DNA of 64,000 nucleotides, taken from the NCBI GenBank assembly GCA_963705525.1, contig CAVPJW010000004.1:558001-622000 (forward strand). The letters are read 5' to 3'. Below are positions 48,225 to 56,371 of this stretch, piece by piece. The stretch comes from CAVPJW01 sp963705525 (GTDB lineage Bacteria > Acidobacteriota > Vicinamibacteria > Vicinamibacterales > CAVPJW01). Position numbers and translations under genes: made by a program. Every line of letters begins with the position of its first letter. Position 1 is the stretch's first letter. The notes under the pieces were generated by a model. That model worked only from the letters and a program-made list of their open reading frames with translations, searched no databases and was not told where the DNA came from.

Positions 48225-49906
48225 ACGCTGTGTTTGCGCGAAGCATCTGAGAACGTGGCTCCAGAAACAGCAAACGATGTGGATGCAATCGAGTGTTCCC
48301 TCCTTATCGAACCTGCACAGCGCGGGCCATCCGCGAACGGGTCGGGAAATGGATGGTTGTCATCGTCCTCACGGCGCTCATAGGCGCCGACATCGTAAAA
48401 AGACCCTTGAGGACGCGGAACGCCATCTCGATCCGACGAAACCTCTCGAATTTCCACACCCGCGTCGATCGCCGGCGATCGGCTGTCCAGATGGTAATCG
48501 TCGACCGAGACATCAACGAACGACGACGCGGAGGTGCTCAGTCGATTCGAGCCGGGAAAGTTCGCCGGGAACTGTGTCAGCGGTTCTGGCAGCGCACCAA
48601 GGATCAGAAAATTGCGAAGGTCGATCCGCGTTCTCACCGGTCCTCCAGTGACGAGTTGAATCGGAGTCGGCGTGTCCTCGCCGATCGTGACATTGAAGAT
48701 TTCGACCGGCGGCTCGGGCTCGTGGACACCCCCTTTCTCCTTTTCATAGGAGCTGGGATCGCCCACGTTGTTCTCGGTGCGAATCGCCGTCGCGGTGCGA
48801 TAGATCACCGCATTGAGCAGCTGCATCTGCGCCGGACCTCGCCCCGCACTTCGCCCGCGCAGGCGAAAGGCAATGTTCGAATCGTACGTCGTCACCCGAT
48901 CGAACCACACCTTCACGTTTTCCTTGATATTCCACGCCGACGGCAGCGTAATCCCCGTCGACACCGGCCCATTCTTCCACCCATACGCCACCGTGTCGGT
49001 CACATACAGGTTCGCGCGCGGCGCCAGCTCCGACGCTTTCGTGTCGAGGGCTTCCTCCCCCGGCATCGCGCCGGCCGGAAACCCGTTCCGCCCCTCCGGC
49101 TCCTCGTCCAGCAGCACCCGGTTGTACAGCCGGCAGTGCTCAATCCGCACGTTGTTCCACCCCAGCTTGTTCCGATCCGGGTCCACCTGCACTGCGTCCC
49201 CCGACACCGTATGGATTTCCGTGTTCCGAATCGTCAGGTCTTCCAGCCGCCCATCGCCCCCCGTCACGCCGTGCGCGTCGCACCGCGGCCCCTTCCCGCA
49301 CATCACCCCCTCGTTCGGCCCCCAGCGCAGCGCGTGATGAATCAGACAGCCGTCGATCAACACGCCGTCCGCTTCGTTCACCTGCACCAAATCGCGCGCC
49401 GCCCGCGTCACCTCACAGTCGCGAAGAATCGTGTGGTCCGCCCACGTCGTCACGCCCCCCTTGAAGATCCCGCCTAGCTCCACCCCCCGATTCAGACTGT
49501 AGTCCGCGTCGACGATGAATCCTTCAAACGTGATGTAGGGATGCCGGATATACACCACGCGTTGCTTGCTGATCCCCGTCGGCAGCACGATCTTCGCTTC
49601 CCGCCGCCGGCTTGCCCGGATCGTGATTCGCTGTTGCTCGGACACCCCCCCGCGCACCGTTTCCACCTGTTCCGTATACGTCCCCGGCTGCACCGTCACC
49701 ACATCCCCCGGCCCGGCGCATTCCAGCCCCTTGCGAATCGTGCGAAACGGCGCCTCGGCCGTGCCTCCCGCACATCCCTCATTTGCGTCCGTCCCGTTGA
49801 CGGCCACCAGCCATTCCCGCGCGGCTGCCGGCCTCGGCCCCGCCAGCACCATCACCGTCAGCGCCACCGCCCAGCTCCCGCCCCTCCTCACCACCCCACC
49901 TCTCAT
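48194..49906 (-). CDS. Secreted right-handed beta-helix protein, copy B
   Basis: A protein of 570 residues with the same signal peptide and beta-helix body as copy A (one or two changes in about 392 residues). It then has a diverged C-terminal region: TPTPIQLVTGGPVRTRIDLR, VDDYHLDSRSPAIDAG, DRDGVPRPQGSFYDVGAYER. The normal end would be at VGAYE plus a few residues. Here a further 55 residues (DDDNHPFPDPFADGPRCAGS and on) follow, so the original stop may have been lost at the duplication junction. Only 9 bp separate its stop from the copy A start, so copy A must use signals inside the end of this gene. Both copies are expected to be exported. Confidence 0.88.
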   Translation of the reverse strand: MRGGVVRRGGSWAVALTVMVLAGPRPAAAREWLVAVNGTDANEGCAGGTAEAPFRTIRKGLECAGPGDVVTVQPGTYTEQVETVRGGVSEQQRITIRASRRREAKIVLPTGISKQRVVYIRHPYITFEGFIVDADYSLNRGVELGGIFKGGVTTWADHTILRDCEVTRAARDLVQVNEADGVLIDGCLIHHALRWGPNEGVMCGKGPRCDAHGVTGGDGRLEDLTIRNTEIHTVSGDAVQVDPDRNKLGWNNVRIEHCRLYNRVLLDEEPEGRNGFPAGAMPGEEALDTKASELAPRANLYVTDTVAYGWKNGPVSTGITLPSAWNIKENVKVWFDRVTTYDSNIAFRLRGRSAGRGPAQMQLLNAVIYRTATAIRTENNVGDPSSYEKEKGGVHEPEPPVEIFNVTIGEDTPTPIQLVTGGPVRTRIDLRNFLILGALPEPLTQFPANFPGSNRLSTSASSFVDVSVDDYHLDSRSPAIDAGVEIREVSSDRDGVPRPQGSFYDVGAYERREDDDNHPFPDPFADGPRCAGSIRREHSIASTSFAVSGATFSDASRKHSVCDEARSGRE

Positions 49907-49946
49907 GCTCTCCGCCTATTCTCTCCCCGACCTCGCCTCGTCGCCA
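48688..49946. repeat. Near-identical block, repeat unit B (tandem duplication)
   Basis: Partner of 46966-48224. Identity stops at 49946/49947 on one side, where copy A continues with a different sequence from 48225. On the other side it stops near 48688, where the two C-terminal coding regions diverge although they remain homologous at the protein level. Confidence 0.88.
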
Positions 49947-50067
49947 GAACGAAGTCACATCTGACGCCACCCATATCGGCACAACTGACCTGTGAGTTCG
50001 AGGGCAAGCAGTGAATTCGAGGGGCGAGCAGAACCGACTCTCCAAAAAACGTTGGTGTAAGCTGTAC

Positions 50068-50107
50068 CATCCAGGGCGGCGTGGCGCGAAAGCCCCGCCA
50101 CTGGATG
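50068..50107 (+). promoter_or_regulatory. Stem-loop in the leader of sulfotransferase 5
   Basis: CATCCAG at 50068-50074 pairs with CTGGATG at 50101-50107. Inside, GGCGG pairs with CCGCC, and GGC with GCC around GCGAAA; one A is bulged. The 15 or so base pairs end 12 nt before ATG 50120, so the structure can hide or expose the ribosome binding region. No T run follows, so it is not a normal terminator. I do not recognise a riboswitch class. Confidence 0.5.
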
Positions 50108-50119
50108 TGAGCAGCGACA

Positions 50120-50953
50120 ATGGCTCAGATTGCCACATCCCTCCGTCACACGATCGGAGCTCAAAAACGGCGGGCGCAGAAGAAATGGCTCTTCATTCGA
50201 GACGGATTCTTCGGGCCTCTTCCTGCCCCCGAGAAGTGGGTGTTCGTGGTCGGCTGCTACAACTCCGGCACAACGCTCCTTCACGACTTGTTGGCCAGGC
50301 ACCCTGCGGTTGGAAGCATGCCAAAGGAAGGCCAGTTCTATACTGACGAGCTACTGCTTCCGATGTCGGTGGGCCTCCCCAGACTCTGGTCGCTCGAGCC
50401 GGAGCGGTTCAGACTGAACGAAAGCTCAGGAAGCGGCGTCAACGTCGCGCGTCTCAAACGACAGTGGGGCGCGCACTACAATGATCCGACGCGGCCGATC
50501 CTTCTCGAAAAATCTCCGACCAATGCCGCGCGCACCCGGTGGCTCCAGGCGCATTTCGCGAATGCGCATTTCATCGGCATCATTCGCGACGGTCGCGCCG
50601 TTGCGGAAGGAATCCGACGGAAGGTAGGTCATTCGCTGGAAATCGCCGCCACGCAATGGGTGCGTTCCAACGAGATCATGCTGGAAGACTTCACCGCGCT
50701 CGAGCACAGCATGCTAATCCGCTACGAGACGTTCACCGATCGGCCGGATCAAATGTTCACCGACATCCTGGATTTCCTGGGGCTGGCGAAAGCCTTGCCT
50801 TCAGTGGAAGGGCGGGAGTGGCGCGTGCACGAGCAGGTATCGGTAATCCGGAACATGAACGATCGTTCGATGTCCCGACTGACGTCACAGGATCTCTCGG
50901 TGATCGATGGAATTGCCGGAGGACTTCTGCGACGGTTGGGATACACACACTGA
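50120..50953 (+). CDS. Sulfotransferase 5
   Basis: A protein of 277 residues. The phosphosulfate loop is FVVGCYNSGTTLLHDLLA, with Asn before Ser-Gly-Thr-Thr where Arg or Lys is usual. The acceptor-side KSPTNAARTRWLQAHFA and the 3'-phosphate region FIGIIRDGRAVAEGIRRK follow, then MLIRYETFTDRPDQMFTDIL. A leader hairpin at 50068-50107 may control translation. It is short for the family but apparently complete. Confidence 0.85.
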   Translation: MAQIATSLRHTIGAQKRRAQKKWLFIRDGFFGPLPAPEKWVFVVGCYNSGTTLLHDLLARHPAVGSMPKEGQFYTDELLLPMSVGLPRLWSLEPERFRLNESSGSGVNVARLKRQWGAHYNDPTRPILLEKSPTNAARTRWLQAHFANAHFIGIIRDGRAVAEGIRRKVGHSLEIAATQWVRSNEIMLEDFTALEHSMLIRYETFTDRPDQMFTDILDFLGLAKALPSVEGREWRVHEQVSVIRNMNDRSMSRLTSQDLSVIDGIAGGLLRRLGYTH

Positions 50954-51043
50954 AGGTCGATGGGCACGCGCGCGCCTCGATCTCCGTCGTTCCCGGTCCG
51001 AGCAACTTCGCTCAATCGGTTGCAGGCCGCTGAATGATCGCCG

Positions 51044-52360
51044 TTACCAGCAGATTCCCCAATACCGTTCCGGATCGACATCGCGAACGTCGACAGCGCG
51101 AGCCAGATCAATGAGGAACTGGTGGCTGTTGAGCTTTTTCGCAATTCCAGAGAACTCGGCTGCCCGGTTTCCGAGGACCACGACGTCGCTCCAGGCGATC
51201 ACGTCGTCCAGATCCTGAAACAGCAACGACGCGATGTGGGGGATGCCCTGCTCGATAAACTGCTTGTTTGCCCCGATCAGCCGCGCCAGCATGACGCTGC
51301 TGTCGTAAATGCGCAGCTCGCAGCCTTTGCCCAGGAGGTTCTCCGCCAGCAGGACGAGTGGGCTCTCACGCAAGTCATCGGTCCCCGCCTTGAAACTCAG
51401 TCCAAGGATACCGATTCGATTCTTCTTCAGGCGGAGTATTCGTTGCAGGGTTCGCCTGATCTGGAGCTCGTTGCTTCGCAGGATGGAATCGAGGACTGGA
51501 GCCTCTAGATCGTGCTGTCGAATGTGGTACGTCAGCGCTCGCAGATCCTTCGGAAGACACGAGCCGCCGAAGGCGAAGCCTGGCTTCAGGTAGTACTCGG
51601 ATAGATTGAGCTTCTTGTCGCGACAGAGAATCGACATCACCGTCCAGCCATCGATATTGCACGCCTTACAGAGATTGCCGATTTCGTTCGCGAAGGTGAC
51701 CTTCAAGCCATGAAAGGCGTTCGTCGCATACTTGACCATCTCGGCCGTCGGAATGTCGGTATGAAAGACCGGCGCAGACAAGAAATGCACCATGCTCGAC
51801 ACGACACCCCCGCTGCGCTCGTCGAATTCTCCGATCAGCGTGAACGGCGGATCGTAGAAATCCTCCAACGACGACGCTTCGCGGAGGAATTCCGGATTGA
51901 TGCAGAGGCCTATGTCGATTCCAACTCTCTTTCCCGACTCCTGTTCCAGCACCGGCAGCACCTCTCGAAAGAGTGTGCCAGGCAAAACCGTGCTTCTGAC
52001 GATGACGACGTGATACGAGCCTTTCGAACGAAGCGCCGCCCCGATCTCCCGAATGGATCTGACGAGATACTGAACATCGAGGCTTCCATTGTCCCGGCTC
52101 GGTGTTCCCACACAGACGAGAGAAGCCTCGGACGCGGCTACGGCCCCGTCGGCGTCGGTCGTCGCTCGAAGTCGGCCTGAAGTGACGACTTCCCGGATGA
52201 GATCGTCGATCCCTTTCTCGACGATCGGCGCACGGCCCCGATTGATGGTATCAACCTTGGACGGGTTTACATCGACGCCGATCACGGCATGGCCCTCCTT
52301 CGCCAGACAGGCTGCAGAGACGCAGCCGACATAACCAAGTCCAAAGACACTGATTTGCAT
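51044..52360 (-). CDS. algD: GDP-mannose 6-dehydrogenase (AlgD-like nucleotide-sugar dehydrogenase)
   Basis: A protein of 438 residues on the minus strand. It has a Rossmann start ISVFGLGYVGCVSAACLAKE and VCVGTPSRDNGSLDVQYL. NPEFLREASSLEDFYDPPFT is the pattern specific to the AlgD-type subgroup, as are KVTFANEIGNLCKACNIDG and RDKKLNLSEYYLKPGFAFGG. The catalytic Cys is in GGSCLPKDLRAL. The C-terminal domain has IGILGLSFKAGTDDLRESPL. The enzyme oxidises the C6 of GDP-mannose to GDP-mannuronate with two NAD+. UDP-glucose dehydrogenase is the alternative, but these motifs favour GDP-mannose. It supplies an acidic sugar for the polymer and pairs with the heparinase II/III-like and beta-helix proteins, which often handle uronate polymers. 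Confidence 0.88.
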   Translation of the reverse strand: MQISVFGLGYVGCVSAACLAKEGHAVIGVDVNPSKVDTINRGRAPIVEKGIDDLIREVVTSGRLRATTDADGAVAASEASLVCVGTPSRDNGSLDVQYLVRSIREIGAALRSKGSYHVVIVRSTVLPGTLFREVLPVLEQESGKRVGIDIGLCINPEFLREASSLEDFYDPPFTLIGEFDERSGGVVSSMVHFLSAPVFHTDIPTAEMVKYATNAFHGLKVTFANEIGNLCKACNIDGWTVMSILCRDKKLNLSEYYLKPGFAFGGSCLPKDLRALTYHIRQHDLEAPVLDSILRSNELQIRRTLQRILRLKKNRIGILGLSFKAGTDDLRESPLVLLAENLLGKGCELRIYDSSVMLARLIGANKQFIEQGIPHIASLLFQDLDDVIAWSDVVVLGNRAAEFSGIAKKLNSHQFLIDLARAVDVRDVDPERYWGICW

Positions 52361-52404
52361 GACGCGGCTCTCGAGTCAGGATGGGTTCATCGAACGCCTG
52401 TCGA

Positions 52405-53654
52405 TCATCTGGCGGCGGGCTCCTGCTGCCCGGCGGGAACCCCGATTCTCTTCATGCAGATCTCGGCAAACTGACGGCCGACTCGTTCCCATCGAAATTG
52501 AGAGTCGACCCAGTCGCGCGCCTGGTTGCCCATCTGCCGCCGCCGCGCGGTGGAGCGCAGGAGCTCGGCGACGCGGTCCGCGAAGCTGGCGGGGTGATCT
52601 TCGATGAATAGATGTTCGCCCGACCGGACCGGCAAACCCTCCGCGCCGAGCGTCGTCGAAACGACGGCCTTTGCCATGGCCATCGCTTCGTAGATCTTCA
52701 TCCTTGTACCACCACCTACCCGTAGTGGCACGACAACGACAGCCGCTCGATTCAGATAAGGCCGCACATCGTCCACCCAGCCGGTCAGTGTGACGTTCGT
52801 AGTCTCTCGCGAGATCCGCTCCATCGTCGGGGAAGGATTCCGTCCGATGATTACCACATTCACGTTCGGATGTTCCTGACGGATCAGCGGCAGTATTTCC
52901 GTCAAAAAGAAGATCATGCCGTCTTCGTTCGGCATCCAATCCATCGATCCGCAGAACGCGATTGACTCCTGCTCGTCTCCCGCCGATGGCGTGTAATAGG
53001 TCGTATCGACTCCGGTGGCAATCGCGTCGACGTTCGTCAGTCCGTACTGACGCTTCATCTTCGTCGCGTCCTCGGCGGATACGGCAATCACACCGCTGAA
53101 CCGTCTGCATGATCGGCCTTCGTATCGGCGCATCTTGCGCCACTGGAGCAACCAGAACAACCGGGCGAAGGGATTCGTCGCGATTCGGTAGTGACGCTCG
53201 ACGATATCGGACTCGACGTTGTGCTGAAAAAGCACCGCCGATCGATGTCGAACATCGATCAAATAGAAGCGCCGACTGCACAAAGTCGCAGACCACGATA
53301 TCAAATGGCCCTCTCGGCGTCCAGTGTGTCGAGCACGGTTCGCTCGAGCGCGATCGAATAGTCGTTGAGGGCAGCGATGGGGTACCGCGACAAGCTCCTC
53401 AGCAGCAGACGACCGTAAAACCGCCAGCTGTAGCGTGTCACTTCCCGCCGTTCCACTCCGATGAAATCGTCAGCGACGCTCTTCAGTTCCGATCGATAGT
53501 CTTCGGCTTCTCTCCGGGAGACGTTGCTGATCAATATGATGTGGAAGTCACTCTTCAGTTGTTCGAGAATCTTCGACGTACGAATCTTGCCGCCTGTATC
53601 GGCCGGGAAGAGAAATTTCTGCGAGAGAAAAAGCATCCTGGCTCGATCGCCCAT
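52405..53654 (-). CDS. GT4 glycosyltransferase broken by two nearby frameshifts
   Basis: The N-terminal frame starts at ATG 53654, or ATG 53636 directly before MLFLSQKFLFPADTGGKIRT. It has the GT-B start KILEQLKSDFHIILISNVSR and stops at 53301. Within 40 bp the sense passes through a second frame (PFDIVVCDFVQSALL, 53265-53310). A third frame then carries DVRHRSAVLFQHNVESDIVE, AVSAEDATKMKRQYGL, IAFCGSMDWMPNEDGMIFFL and PLRVGGGTRMKIYEAMAMAK, ending at 52405. Two extra bases explain it. This start and the LFQHNVE motif are typical of exosortase-locus glycosyltransferases. If the indels are errors, the enzyme is intact, about 415 residues. It overlaps the flippase 3' end by 107 bp. Confidence 0.75.
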
Positions 53655-55224
53655 CTGAATCTTCGTTGTCCCGGATCAACGCTAAGGCCGAGGCCCGAGT
53701 GAGCTGTCCTCGCGGTTTCCTCACAAATCTGGAAATCGAGGGGCCGATGTCCTGAATCGTTTCACGCGTCAGGATGCGAACTTCGGTGAACCAGGAGAAT
53801 CGCAAGAAGACGAGGTACGCCACGAGGGCGACGAATACTTTTTCGCCCAAGAGGAAGAGCGGTGAAATTGTCGGCCAACGGCTTCTGGTGATGCCCTCGG
53901 CGACAAGCACCGCGACACCGAGCGTGGTCGCACAGATAGTGGCGGGGAGCTGAGGTTCAAGAAGTTCGGCCCACCGTAGCCCGGTCGCACGCTTCAGGAT
54001 CGTTTGCATCAGCACGGACATCACAAGAGACACGCACAGCACGGCGACTGCGACTCCGCTCACGCCCACACGCGTTCCGATGAGGCAGCCCACGACAATC
54101 ATGATGACGTAGAGCAGCTGGATTCCGACCTCGGCCCAGATCCAGCCCTTCGCCTGAGACGCCGAGCTCGTAAACAGATAGACGAGCTTCAACATCCCGG
54201 CGGCACAGAGGATCTGAAACGGCAACAATGCAGGGAGCCACTTGTTGCCCAATAGAACTCGAAACAGCTCCGGCGCGGCCAGGATGAGCCAGGTGAACAT
54301 CGGATAGCCGAGAAGACTGACGGCGAGCAGCACTTTCTGATAGGCTCGCTGGAACCGTGCGTGATCGTCCTGAATGAGGGAGAAAATGCGAAAGGACACC
54401 GACGGGCCCGACGCACTGAGCCTGAGGATGATGCGGTTCACGAAGGAAAAAGCCTTGTCGTAATAGCCCAGGGCCGACACCCCGAGCGTCCAGCCGACGA
54501 TCAGATTATCGACATTCGTCGCCAGATAGTTGAACAGCTGCCGCAGATACGTCCCGAGGCCAAACGACGAGAGTTCGCGAAAGGCCGCAACTGAAAAGTG
54601 CCAGCGCGGACGCCATCTCGCCAGGTAGCTCGCCGATACTGCCGCCGAGATCCCTCCCAGGAGTTCTGCGTATGCAATGCTCCAGAAGCCAAATCCCAGC
54701 CATGCGAGCACCATGCCGGTCACGTTCGTCGTCATCAGATCGACCGACAGCACCGTGGTGGACTGTTTGAACAGCAGGTTCCGGGCGAGCAGACTGGTGG
54801 GCACCGAACCGATGGCACTCACCGCAAACGTGAGCGCGACCACGGGCATCAGTCGACTGACGTTCGAATTGCCGTAGAACTGACCGAGCCACGGAGCGCT
54901 GGCAACAAGGGCCAACCCGACGACAGTGCCGGCCACCAGGTTGAAGATGAACGCCGTGGACACGTGCTCGGATCGAAGGTCTTTTGTGCGTACGATCGCG
55001 GCATTGAGACCGGCGGCCGTGAGTCGCTTCGAGAGCTGCCCAAAGAATATCGCCGCCGCCGCGATGCCGAATTCTTCGGGAGACAGCAGGCGTGCCATCA
55101 CGACTGCGGTCGGCAGCACGACGACCGCGTTGAGCCCGAGCCGCACATAGCCCCAGGCTGTTCCGGCAATCGCCACCTGTCCGTACGAGTGCCGCTTGGG
55201 CGGCGCGTCGATTGTCGTGTCCAT
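53548..55224 (-). CDS. Wzx-type polysaccharide flippase
   Basis: A protein of 558 residues on the minus strand; ATG 55224 is preferred over a longer start at 55281. Fourteen or so TM helices are visible (VRLGLNAVVVLPTAVVMARL, VAGTVVGLALVASAPWLG, YVIMIVVGCLIGTRVGV). The Wzx/MVF features are LLSPEEFGIAAAAIFFGQLS, NYLATNVDNLIVGWTLGVSA and LGYYDKAFSFVNRIILRL. It would flip undecaprenyl-linked repeat units across the inner membrane. The last 40 residues are hydrophilic and lie over the start of the downstream glycosyltransferase. This suggests the natural stop is near 53680, where an alternative frame has TAG, with another indel. The flippase core is certain; the exact end is not. Confidence 0.88.
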   Translation of the reverse strand: MDTTIDAPPKRHSYGQVAIAGTAWGYVRLGLNAVVVLPTAVVMARLLSPEEFGIAAAAIFFGQLSKRLTAAGLNAAIVRTKDLRSEHVSTAFIFNLVAGTVVGLALVASAPWLGQFYGNSNVSRLMPVVALTFAVSAIGSVPTSLLARNLLFKQSTTVLSVDLMTTNVTGMVLAWLGFGFWSIAYAELLGGISAAVSASYLARWRPRWHFSVAAFRELSSFGLGTYLRQLFNYLATNVDNLIVGWTLGVSALGYYDKAFSFVNRIILRLSASGPSVSFRIFSLIQDDHARFQRAYQKVLLAVSLLGYPMFTWLILAAPELFRVLLGNKWLPALLPFQILCAAGMLKLVYLFTSSASQAKGWIWAEVGIQLLYVIMIVVGCLIGTRVGVSGVAVAVLCVSLVMSVLMQTILKRATGLRWAELLEPQLPATICATTLGVAVLVAEGITRSRWPTISPLFLLGEKVFVALVAYLVFLRFSWFTEVRILTRETIQDIGPSISRFVRKPRGQLTRASALALIRDNEDSDGRSSQDAFSLAEISLPGRYRRQDSYVEDSRTTEE

Positions 55225-55409
55225 TGCGTGTCTGGTCAGCCGTTCACGGCGTTCGGGTGGACTCCCACCGGCACGGGTCAAAGCACTCGGGAATCCGCCG
55301 TAGTAAGACCTCGGACCCGAGCACAGGCGTACATGGTACGATACTCACTGAAGTCGACGACACCGGCACGTCCAATCGCGTCGCGATCGCTAGCATCACA
55401 ACGGCCGCA

Positions 55410-56219
55410 ATGTACCTGTCTTTCGTCATCCTCTCGTACAATTCTTCGCAGCATCTCGAGACCTGCATTCGTTCCGTCCTGGACGATGGCGTGGACCGAG
55501 ACGCGACAGAGGTGTGGGTCGTCGACAACGGCTCGACAGATGGGAGCGTAGAGATTCTCGCCAGACTCCAAAGCCAGTATCCAGGGACCCTCAACGTCAT
55601 CCTGCTCGATCACAATCATGGAACCACCGCGTCGCGAAACCTCGCACTGCGGCGGACGACCGGTCGGTACGTCGTCGTCATGGATTCCGATGTCCGGCTC
55701 TCGGCGGGTTTGGTCGCCGGGCTCATCTCCAGACTCGAAGAGTACCCTCGGTGTGGCATCATCGCCCCCCGCCTCATCTATCCGGATGGACGCCGTCAGC
55801 TGTCCGTCGATGTGTTCCCCACACTCGGTCATAAGCTGCGGCGGTTGGTCAGCCTCGACGCTATGACGCGATCGGCACGCCGGGGCGACTCCGACATTTT
55901 GCGTTCGGTGGATTACGCCATTTCAGCGTTGTGGTTGATGAAGCGCAGTATCCTCGATGCAGTCGGTCTGTTGGACGAGCGAATCTTCTATTCGCCCGAG
56001 GATGTGGACTTTTGCCTGCGCGTGTGGAAGGCGGGGTTCGTCGTGTTGTACGAACCCGCCTTCCAGGCGGTCCATGCGGCGCAGGAGGTATCACGCAGCT
56101 TTCCACCAAGTCGATTCGCCGTGAGCCACGCGCTCGGCCTCCTCTATCTCTTCCGGAAGCATCGCTACATGTTCAGCAGGCGACGCCTGTATCGAGAGAT
56201 TGGGCGTCGCACGGCCTGA
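55410..56219 (+). CDS. GT2 glycosyltransferase (rhamnosyltransferase-like)
   Basis: A protein of 269 residues. ATG 55410 is chosen because the family begins with YLSFVILSYNSSQHLETCIR; upstream codons overlap the flippase start and look non-coding. Family 2 signs: EVWVVDNGSTDGSVEILARL, DHNHGTTASRNLALRRTTG, the DxD motif VVVMDSDVRLSAG, and the WbbL-type ERIFYSPEDVDFCLRVWKAG with an acidic motif. It is cytoplasmic. It is divergent from the flippase with a 185-bp spacer and convergent on the acyltransferase at 56372. Confidence 0.85.
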   Translation: MYLSFVILSYNSSQHLETCIRSVLDDGVDRDATEVWVVDNGSTDGSVEILARLQSQYPGTLNVILLDHNHGTTASRNLALRRTTGRYVVVMDSDVRLSAGLVAGLISRLEEYPRCGIIAPRLIYPDGRRQLSVDVFPTLGHKLRRLVSLDAMTRSARRGDSDILRSVDYAISALWLMKRSILDAVGLLDERIFYSPEDVDFCLRVWKAGFVVLYEPAFQAVHAAQEVSRSFPPSRFAVSHALGLLYLFRKHRYMFSRRRLYREIGRRTA

Positions 56220-56371
56220 GACAGCGGCCGGGAAAATATCGAAGGCGCTTGGTGCCGGCGCATCGTGCCAGTTTCGTCCGCGAACCGAGACGCGCGATGC
56301 GTGAGGCGGTCCGGTCTGGCGTACATGCGATGGACGAGCCGCTACGCGAATAGACTCGACCATCGAAACCT

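Noticed and set aside
48293..49477. Plus-strand 394-residue frame rich in His, Arg and Pro
   Set aside because: It is antisense to beta-helix copy B, repeats in copy A as a shadow, and has no protein-like domain content.
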